A DNA stretch of 9,757 nucleotides from Actinomycetes bacterium (GTDB lineage: Bacteria; Actinomycetota; Acidimicrobiia; Acidimicrobiales; Microtrichaceae): contig JAFAFN010000239.1 of NCBI GenBank assembly GCA_023423475.1, positions 1 through 9,757 on the forward strand, in the 5' to 3' direction. This document shows, in pieces, positions 1-4,231 of this stretch. Numbering within the stretch: the stretch's first letter is position 1; every line of letters begins with the position of its first letter. A model generated the notes under the pieces. The model was not told the DNA's origin. It did not search any database and saw only the letters and a program-made list of their open reading frames with translations. A program made the position numbers and the translations under genes.

Positions 1-197
1 CCGAGGAACTCGAGCCGCTCGTTGGACTCGACCGCACCGTTCTCGGCGCACCACGAACGGTGCCGGAGCGCGAGATCCAGCAGCGAGGTGTCGGTGAACT
101 CGTAGCCGAGCAGACGGCAGAGCTCTCGACGCGGTTCGGGGTCGGACGTCGAGGTCGCCGCCGGCTCAGAGTCGGACGACGACGTAGTCGACGGCAT
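1..197 (-). CDS. rnc: Ribonuclease III, N-terminal part (cut by window edge)
   Basis: RNase III cleaves double-stranded RNA, including rRNA precursors, in the cytoplasm. Only the first 65 codons lie in the window; the family is usually about 220-250 residues. After a Ser/Thr/Pro-rich leader of about 20 residues (MPSTTSSSDSEP...), the protein reads LGYEFTDTSLLDLALRHRSW and then ESNERLEFLG at the window edge, the family's N-terminal helix and the beginning of its signature motif with the catalytic-site Glu. The start is ATG at 197, with a GTG directly upstream at 200; no in-frame start lies further downstream before the conserved region. The start lies inside the 3' end of acpP, giving a 32-base overlap in another frame, and no strong ribosome binding site is visible, so translation is probably coupled to acpP. 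The family call is secure; the exact start is less so. Confidence 0.95.
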   Translation of the reverse strand, partial: MPSTTSSSDSEPAATSTSDPEPRRELCRLLGYEFTDTSLLDLALRHRSWCAENGAVESNERLEFL

Positions 198-450
198 CAC
201 GCACGGACTTCAGGTCTTCGAGATCCTCGTCCTCGATCCGGAATCCTGCGCTGCGCTCGCCGAACTCCTCCTCGATGGCCTCGACCAGCTCGATGAGCTC
301 GAGCGAGCCGAGGTGGAGGTCCTCGGTGAAGGAGTCGCCCTCGTTGATGGTCGCCTGGTCGATCTCGAGGATGTCGGCCAGCTGGTCCTTGATGAGTGCG
401 AGCACCTCTGCTCGGTCGATCTGACCCGATGTGTCGGTCTCGGCAGCCAC
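166..450 (-). CDS. acpP: Acyl carrier protein, with GSL in place of DSL
   Basis: Acyl carrier protein of 94 residues that carries growing acyl chains on a 4'-phosphopantetheine arm for fatty acid synthesis in the cytoplasm. The sequence shows the four-helix ACP pattern: an N-terminal helix (EVLALIKDQLADILEI), helix II around residues 49-63 (SLELIELVEAIEEEF), and an acidic C-terminal part ending in SVRDAVDYV. The residue that should receive the arm is Ser49, but the nearly invariant Asp before it is Gly (LGSLEL rather than DSL). The start is GTG at 450, with AGAGGAG about 13 bases upstream; a longer frame back to 561 has a non-ACP, Arg/Pro-rich N-terminus and is not used. It lies between rpmF (148-base gap) and rnc (32-base overlap). 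coaD, which makes the CoA precursor of the arm, is in the same run of genes. Confidence 0.94.
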   Translation of the reverse strand: MAAETDTSGQIDRAEVLALIKDQLADILEIDQATINEGDSFTEDLHLGSLELIELVEAIEEEFGERSAGFRIEDEDLEDLKSVRDAVDYVVVRL

Positions 451-481
451 GTTCGCTCTCGTTCTCCTCTGAGGGGCCGCA

Positions 482-494
482 GCCCTGACAGGGC
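482..494. repeat. 13-base palindrome in the acpP leader
   Basis: GCCCTG-A-CAGGGC is a perfect 6-base inverted repeat around one central base, 32 bases upstream of the acpP start. It could be a dimeric repressor site controlling acpP-rnc, or part of the leader RNA. As RNA it would form only a short hairpin, because the bases nearest the centre cannot close a loop, so an operator is the likelier reading. It lies just downstream of a possible -10 element. Function is inferred. Confidence 0.4.
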
Positions 495-510
495 GCGGCG
501 AAGTGCCGAC

Positions 511-516
511 ACTGTA
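511..516 (-). promoter_or_regulatory. Possible -10 element for acpP-rnc
   Basis: On the minus strand this reads TACAGT, fitting the TANNNT form of an actinobacterial -10 box. It would start transcription near 504 and give a leader of about 54 bases before acpP. No convincing -35 hexamer is seen at the right distance, so this is weak. It would allow acpP-rnc to be expressed apart from rpmF. Confidence 0.25.
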
Positions 517-598
517 GTCGCCGCCGACATCCCGGCGGGCGATCACCGGCGGTCCCACCACGGCGTCACGGCGGTGCCGGACGCTGCGAAGCGAGGAC

Positions 599-778
599 TC
601 AGTCGACCTCGATGGCCTGAAGGCCGGCGTACCAACCGCAGTTGCCGCAGACCACGTGGGGCAGCTTCGTGGCGCTGCACCGGGGGCACACGCTGCGGGC
701 GGCCGGCTTGAGGGTCCAGTTCGAGGCCCGGCGGCTACGGCTCTTCGCCTTGGAGGTCTTCTTCTTGGGGACAGCCAT
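599..778 (-). CDS. rpmF: Large ribosomal subunit protein bL32 (zinc-binding form)
   Basis: Protein bL32 of the 50S subunit, 59 residues, the family's usual size. The N-terminus MAVPKKKTSKAKSRSRR and the core RASNWTLKP are typical. Two Cys pairs, CPRC (31-34) and CGNC (44-47), form the zinc ribbon, so this is the zinc-dependent (C+) type. The ATG start at 778 is fixed by the conserved MAVPKKK beginning; the upstream ribosome binding sequence is poor (GAGAAG/GCAGAG, purine-rich). It follows the DUF177 gene by 92 bases and precedes acpP, a variation on the widespread yceD-rpmF-lipid synthesis gene order. Confidence 0.98.
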   Translation of the reverse strand: MAVPKKKTSKAKSRSRRASNWTLKPAARSVCPRCSATKLPHVVCGNCGWYAGLQAIEVD

Positions 779-863
779 GGTCGTCTCTGCTCTGCTTCTC
801 GACTGAGGGGGGCTTCTGCACTGCGAACTGCACCGGGCGCGGAGGCGTCGGCGCGGACGAGAC

Positions 864-894
864 AGTCTAACTACTCATCGGGCTCGGAGTCGAA
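864..894 (-). promoter_or_regulatory. Weak candidate promoter in front of rpmF
   Basis: The minus strand reads TTCGAC (889-894), a 19-base spacer, then TAGACT (864-869), overlapping the end of the DUF177 gene. TAGACT fits TANNNT and TTCGAC resembles TTGACA, but the spacer is long. It would give rpmF its own internal start, with a leader of about 80 bases. Inferred from sequence only. Confidence 0.22.
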
Positions 895-1404
895 GCGGAG
901 CTCGGAGAGCGCCGCCCACCGCGGGTCCGCGGGAGGCTCCGCCGGGTCCGAGGCCGTCGCCACGGGGAAGTCCTCCGGCGCAGGTCCGCCGCAGTCCTCG
1001 CCGCACAGCGGTGCCAGCGGCAATGCCATGACGGCCAGGTCGTGCACGATCGGACCCAGGTCGACGTGGTCGCCGTCGATGGCGTGCACGTCGCCGTCCT
1101 CGGTGAGGTCCCGCTCGCTGCGTCGGTCCTTGAAGACCTCGAGCACCTCGGCGGTCGCGACGCCCGATGTCGGCTCGAGGCAACGACGGCAGGCACCCTC
1201 CCACGGCACGGCGATCGTGCCGGCGACGGTCAGCCCGTCCGAGAGGGACTCGAGCACGAGGTCCAGTTCGACCTCGTGCGGCGGAGGGATCGACGCGGTC
1301 GACGTGGCGATCTCACCGACGGGCACGGACCGTTGGACGACGTAGCGGTTCCCCGGCCGTCGACGCAGCTCCGCGATGCCGAGCCGCAGCTCCGTGTCGC
1401 TCAC
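871..1404 (-). CDS. yceD: DUF177 / YceD family protein (23S rRNA accumulation family)
   Basis: A 177-residue cytoplasmic protein of the YceD/DUF177 family, which is linked to 23S rRNA maturation and almost always encoded beside rpmF. Visible family marks are the central CRRCLEP (Cys72, Cys75), the segment LPLAPLCGEDC (Cys134, Cys138) and the late DPRWAALSEL. Many members continue after the second Cys group with another Cys pair (GLCxxCG); here the stretch reads GGPAPEDFP, so that pair is missing. The GTG start at 1404 overlaps the stop of the SepIVA-like gene by four bases (GTGA), so its translation is very likely coupled. The gene order DivIVA-type protein, DUF177, then rnc matches what I recall from Mycobacterium (Rv2927c-Rv2926c-Rv2925c). 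Confidence 0.92.
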   Translation of the reverse strand: MSDTELRLGIAELRRRPGNRYVVQRSVPVGEIATSTASIPPPHEVELDLVLESLSDGLTVAGTIAVPWEGACRRCLEPTSGVATAEVLEVFKDRRSERDLTEDGDVHAIDGDHVDLGPIVHDLAVMALPLAPLCGEDCGGPAPEDFPVATASDPAEPPADPRWAALSELRFDSEPDE

Positions 1405-2024
1405 AGGTCCTGGTCGAAGACGGGGACCTGCACCGACCCGGTCGGCGGATCGATCCGATCGCCGAGCTCGGCCTCCTCGATCGTCGGGGCGGAGAGGCGA
1501 TCGCGCCCTGCGGCGACGGTCTTCTGGACGCGTGCCAGCACGTTCTCGAAGCTCGCCAGCTTCTGGTCGCAGTAGTCCTCGGTCTCTCGTCGCATCCGTC
1601 GGGCGGCCGCCTCGGCCTCCTCGATGATCTGCGCGGCACGGAGCTCGGCGGACTTGGCCACCTCGGTGCGCTGCACCATGTGCGCGACCCGCGACTTCGC
1701 ATCGGCGATCAGCTCGTCGCCGTCGCGTCGCGACCGCGCCATGAACTCCTCGCGCTCCTTGAGCAGCCAGCGGGCGGAGCGCAGCTCGTCGGGAAGGCGC
1801 GACACGGCCTCGTCGAGCAGCTCGAGGACCTCTTCCTTGTTGACCCGGACCGAGGCGGACATCGGCATGCCGGGCGAGGTGTCGATGATCTCGATGACAC
1901 GACGCAGGATGCCCTCGGACTCGGGCATCCGGTAGTTGGCGTCGGTGTCCCGACGACGCTCGCCCTGGCGGGGCGCGTGCTCGACCTGGTCGTCGTCGAG
2001 GTCGTCGAAGGCTCGGGGGCTCAT
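1401..2024 (-). CDS. sepIVA: SepIVA-like DivIVA-family coiled-coil protein
   Basis: A 207-residue, highly charged protein. Residues 1-35 are polar and probably disordered. VIEIIDTSPGMPMSASVRVN (43-62) leads into a long helical region (about 63-170) with repeated acidic, basic and alanine residues, such as EVLELLDEAVSRLPDELR and AAQIIEEAEAAARRMRRE, that should form a coiled coil. The tail is short and acidic. No membrane segment is present. This architecture and position match the actinobacterial DivIVA-domain protein called SepIVA in mycobacteria, a factor in septum and envelope growth. Proteins of this kind are sometimes misannotated as ATP synthase subunit b because of the coiled coil. ATG at 2024 has GGAG a few bases upstream. 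Function is inferred from context and shape; the match to SepIVA itself is less certain than the DivIVA-like class. Confidence 0.72.
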   Translation of the reverse strand: MSPRAFDDLDDDQVEHAPRQGERRRDTDANYRMPESEGILRRVIEIIDTSPGMPMSASVRVNKEEVLELLDEAVSRLPDELRSARWLLKEREEFMARSRRDGDELIADAKSRVAHMVQRTEVAKSAELRAAQIIEEAEAAARRMRRETEDYCDQKLASFENVLARVQKTVAAGRDRLSAPTIEEAELGDRIDPPTGSVQVPVFDQDL

Positions 2025-2062
2025 GGCGTCTCCATCACGGTCGTACTCGTCGGGCAGATGGC

Positions 2063-2078
2063 CGGTGCGTCGGCACCG
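2063..2078 (-). other. Small hairpin between coaD and the SepIVA-like gene
   Basis: CGGTGC and GCACCG form a perfect 6-base stem with a four-base loop, starting four bases after the coaD stop on the minus strand. No U-run follows, so it is not a standard intrinsic terminator. It could slow polymerase or protect the upstream mRNA end in the 58-base gap. Confidence 0.35.
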
Positions 2079-2082
2079 ATGC

Positions 2083-2565
2083 TCAGCTGCTGCCGAACTT
2101 GGTGTTGAGTCGGTTGGCCACCGGCGGCGGCACCATCGTCGTCACGTCGCCGCCGAAGCGGGCGACCTCTCTGATCAGCTTCGACGCCAGGAACGAGTTC
2201 CTCGAGGCCGAGGGCACGAAGAGCGTGTCGACACCAGAGATCGATCGGTTCATCTGGGCCATCTGCAGCTCGGACTCGAAGTCGGAGACCGCTCGCAGCC
2301 CCTTGACGATGAAGTGGGCGTCGACCTCTCGTGCGAGGTCGACGACCAGCGACGAGAACATCGTGACCTCGACGTTGTCGAGGTGGGCCAACGAGTCCTC
2401 GATGAGCTCCTGTCGCTCGTCGAGGCTGAAGAGCGGCTCGCCCTTCTGCGGGTTGCGCATCGCTGCGACCACCACGCGATCGAACAGCCGCGCGGCGGTC
2501 TCGACGATCTCGACGTGGCCGTTGTGGATGGGATCGAACGATCCCGGGTACAGCACCACCGTCAC
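2083..2565 (-). CDS. coaD: Phosphopantetheine adenylyltransferase
   Basis: Transfers AMP from ATP to 4'-phosphopantetheine to give dephospho-CoA, the penultimate step of coenzyme A synthesis, in the cytoplasm. At 160 residues it has the usual length. The nucleotidyltransferase signature is at the N-terminus: YPGSFDPIHNGH (residues 6-17), where HNGH is the T/HxGH ATP-binding motif. KGLRAVSDFESELQMAQMNR is the strongly conserved central block. The C-terminal block NSFLASKLIREVA corresponds to the usual ISSSLVKEVA motif with changes at two serines. The GTG start at 2565 overlaps the rsmD stop by four bases (GTGA). The rsmD-coaD pair is one of the most conserved in bacteria. Confidence 0.98.
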   Translation of the reverse strand: MTVVLYPGSFDPIHNGHVEIVETAARLFDRVVVAAMRNPQKGEPLFSLDERQELIEDSLAHLDNVEVTMFSSLVVDLAREVDAHFIVKGLRAVSDFESELQMAQMNRSISGVDTLFVPSASRNSFLASKLIREVARFGGDVTTMVPPPVANRLNTKFGSS

Positions 2566-3122
2566 GAGCGGTCCTCCGGAGTGTGTCGGCCGGGGTCGGG
2601 GTCCCCGTAGCGAGCGATGGTCACCACCGTACTGCCGTAGCGACGAACCCTGAGCACCGTCGCGTCGTCGCCGGGATCGATCTCCCGGTCCGACTCGATC
2701 ACGACCAGATCGGCGTCGAGGGCGGCGAGCAGATCCGGCCAGCCGTCGAACGCGTAGGGCGGGTCGACGAGGGCGAGGTCGTAGCGGGTGCCGGAGCTGC
2801 GGCGGAGGAACTCGAGCGCGTCGCTGCGCACGACCGCAGCGTCCGGGTCCAGCCGGGTCGACTCGAGGTTCGTCCGCACCGCTCGCAGTGCGTCGGCGGA
2901 CGCGTCGACGAAGGTGACGTAGCCAGCACCTCGTGAGAGGGCCTCGACGCCGAGTGCCCCCGAGCCGGCGAAGAGGTCGATCACCACGGCGTCGCGCAGC
3001 ACGTCCAGCGAGGCGAGCGAGTTGAACAGCGCCTCGCGCACCCGGTCGGTGGTCGGACGCACGGCGTCGCCGGGCGGTGTGACGAGGCGCAGCCCCCGGG
3101 CCGACCCTGCGACGACCCTCAT
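2562..3122 (-). CDS. rsmD: 16S rRNA (guanine966-N2)-methyltransferase
   Basis: An S-adenosylmethionine-dependent methyltransferase that modifies G966 of 16S rRNA during 30S assembly. It has 186 residues, the normal family length. The N-terminus MRVVAGSARGLRL is the family beginning. RPTTDRVREALFN follows, then the SAM-binding motif VIDLFAGSGALGVEALSRGA (47-66), an acidic FVDAS at the end of strand 2, and the catalytic motif DPPY (120-123). The ATG at 3122 is chosen because the family's conserved start begins there; the frame is open further upstream but that part is unrelated low-complexity sequence. It is the first gene of the minus-strand run and overlaps coaD by four bases. A tail of about 15 polar residues extends past the fold. 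Confidence 0.96.
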   Translation of the reverse strand: MRVVAGSARGLRLVTPPGDAVRPTTDRVREALFNSLASLDVLRDAVVIDLFAGSGALGVEALSRGAGYVTFVDASADALRAVRTNLESTRLDPDAAVVRSDALEFLRRSSGTRYDLALVDPPYAFDGWPDLLAALDADLVVIESDREIDPGDDATVLRVRRYGSTVVTIARYGDPDPGRHTPEDRS

Positions 3123-3164
3123 CGCGTCGTCCGCCCCGGCCTCGTGCAGCGTCTCACCGGGCGC

Positions 3165-3170
3165 ACGGTA
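3165..3170 (-). promoter_or_regulatory. Possible -10 element for the rsmD operon
   Basis: The minus strand reads TACCGT, fitting TANNNT, about 42 bases before the rsmD ATG in the 112-base divergent gap. A start near 3157 would give a leader of about 35 bases. No good -35 box is seen. This gap is the only space upstream of rsmD for the operon's main promoter. Confidence 0.3.
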
Positions 3171-3197
3171 CCCGAGGCCGTCCCGGGCAGGGCTCAT

Positions 3198-3234
3198 CTG
3201 ACGGCACGGCGTCCGGCTCCCTAGTGTCGGGCCC
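3198..3234 (+). promoter_or_regulatory. Candidate leaderless promoter for the membrane protein/lipoprotein pair
   Basis: CTGACG (3198-3203) and TAGTGT (3222-3227) are separated by 18 bases, matching TTGACA-like and TANNNT boxes. The GTG start codon begins at 3235, seven bases after the -10 box, exactly where transcription should start. No ribosome binding site is present between them. Together these signs point to a leaderless mRNA, which is common in actinobacteria. Confidence 0.5.
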
Positions 3235-3510
3235 GTGGCGAACGCAGCACGGGACGTGCCGACCGACGACGTGCCGACCGGCGACGCGACCGGCAGGTCG
3301 ACCCAACGGGTGCACGAGCTCGGCAACCGCCTGGTGATCGCAGCGCTGGTGACGAGCCCGTTGATGTACCTGATCGAGCTCGTGGCTCCGCGGTGGGTCA
3401 TCTACGTCTTCCGAGCGAGTTGGGTCGTGCTCGTCGCCGTCGCGGCGGTGGTCGTCGTGCGAGAACGCCGGTCGGTCCGCCGACCTTCGAGCCCCGAACG
3501 GAGCAAGTGA
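3235..3510 (+). CDS. Small two-helix membrane protein of unknown function
   Basis: A 91-residue protein that I do not recognise as a named family. The first 25 residues are polar and contain a short duplication (DVPTD-DVPTG). A predicted membrane helix covers about 33-51 (LVIAALVTSPLMYLIELV), a tight turn APR follows, and a second helix covers about 54-75 (WVIYVFRASWVVLVAVAAVV). The tail is strongly basic (RERRSVRRPSSPERSK), suggesting that both ends lie in the cytoplasm. The GTG start has no ribosome binding site but sits seven bases after a good -10 box, so translation is probably leaderless. It is followed after one base by the lipoprotein gene, and GGAG near its end serves as that gene's ribosome binding site. 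The gene pair suggests a shared envelope role, but nothing specific can be said. Confidence 0.7.
   Translation: MANAARDVPTDDVPTGDATGRSTQRVHELGNRLVIAALVTSPLMYLIELVAPRWVIYVFRASWVVLVAVAAVVVVRERRSVRRPSSPERSK
3253..3282 (+). repeat. 15-base tandem duplication inside the small membrane protein gene
   Basis: GACGTGCCGACCGAC is followed directly by GACGTGCCGACCGGC, two copies differing at one base. It encodes DVPTD DVPTG in the disordered N-terminus. It looks like a slippage duplication and may vary in copy number between strains. Confidence 0.75.
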
Positions 3511-3511
3511 C

Positions 3512-4210
3512 ATGGCCCAACTCCCCCCGACCCGTGCTGCACGTACCCGGACCCTGCTCGCAGGCTCCTGCCTGGCCGCGGTCGCGCTGCTCTGCGCGTG
3601 CTCGGGCGACGAGCCGGCCACGCCGAAGCCGGCACACCTCACCGCCACGAGCGCCGCGTCCCAGTTCGGTTCGTCGATGGGCGTCGACGAGGTCCCTGCC
3701 GCCGACGTCGCCGCGCTGGGCACGGGTCCCGAGCCTGGCGAGACGTGGACGGTCCCGTTCGGCATCAGCGTCTGCGGTCGCTTCATCGAACCGCTCGAGG
3801 GCAGCGCGGGCCCGATCGCCTCGAACGCCGACGGCACGATCTCGGTCACCGGGGTCGACGACGGCACACCGACCCTCGACGACTACGCCGCAGCGGTCGG
3901 GCTGACGCTCACCGCCGGTTCGATCACCATGCCGGACACCGCGGAGCCCGCCGAGCTCGACTCGACCGACCCACCGACCCGCGTCGCGGGGGCCACCCTC
4001 TCCGACGGCGGCTCGTGCGGCAACACGACCGGCACCGTCGAGGTCTGGATCTACTCCGCCGGGGCGACCGAGTCAGGCGACGGGATCATGTCGGTGACCG
4101 ACGACCCCGGCGCGGTCACCTTCGCCGAGGAGGGCATGAGCATCGTGCTCGCCTACGCGGCGGAGTCCTCGTTGCCGACGCTGCCGCCCTCGGCGCTCGC
4201 CCGGGGCTGA
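3512..4210 (+). CDS. Secreted lipoprotein, family uncertain
   Basis: A 232-residue predicted lipoprotein. The N-terminus has arginines (RAARTR), a hydrophobic stretch of about 16 residues (LLAGSCLAAVALL), then the lipobox LCAC, with Cys30 as the lipidated residue, so the mature protein should be anchored outside the membrane. The mature part is acidic, rich in Thr, Ser and Ala, and has two further Cys (88 and 169) that could form a disulfide. The core WTVPFGISVCGRFIEPL followed by ADGTISV and YAAAVGLTLTAGSI resembles an actinobacterial extracytoplasmic family that I recall as having W-H-x-x-G-x-Y-x-C, HTHGDG and HIHP; here the histidines are absent. That link is by eye and unproven. GGAG at spacing 8 precedes the ATG. 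The gene converges on recG with only 21 bases between the stops. Confidence 0.85.
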   Translation: MAQLPPTRAARTRTLLAGSCLAAVALLCACSGDEPATPKPAHLTATSAASQFGSSMGVDEVPAADVAALGTGPEPGETWTVPFGISVCGRFIEPLEGSAGPIASNADGTISVTGVDDGTPTLDDYAAAVGLTLTAGSITMPDTAEPAELDSTDPPTRVAGATLSDGGSCGNTTGTVEVWIYSAGATESGDGIMSVTDDPGAVTFAEEGMSIVLAYAAESSLPTLPPSALARG

Positions 4211-4231
4211 CACCGCCGCAGCGCGCCACGG

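Noticed and set aside
451..561. N-terminal extension of acpP by 37 codons
   Set aside because: The residues are Arg/Pro-rich and unlike any ACP; the GTG at 450 gives the standard length and has a nearby purine-rich ribosome binding site.
3123..3401. N-terminal extension of rsmD by 93 codons
   Set aside because: The extension has no homology to the family and would run over the divergent gap and the start of the membrane protein gene; the conserved beginning MRVVAGSARG fixes the start at 3122.
4211..4231. Bidirectional terminator between the convergent lipoprotein and recG genes
   Set aside because: The 21-base spacer has no stem of useful length and no T-run on either strand.
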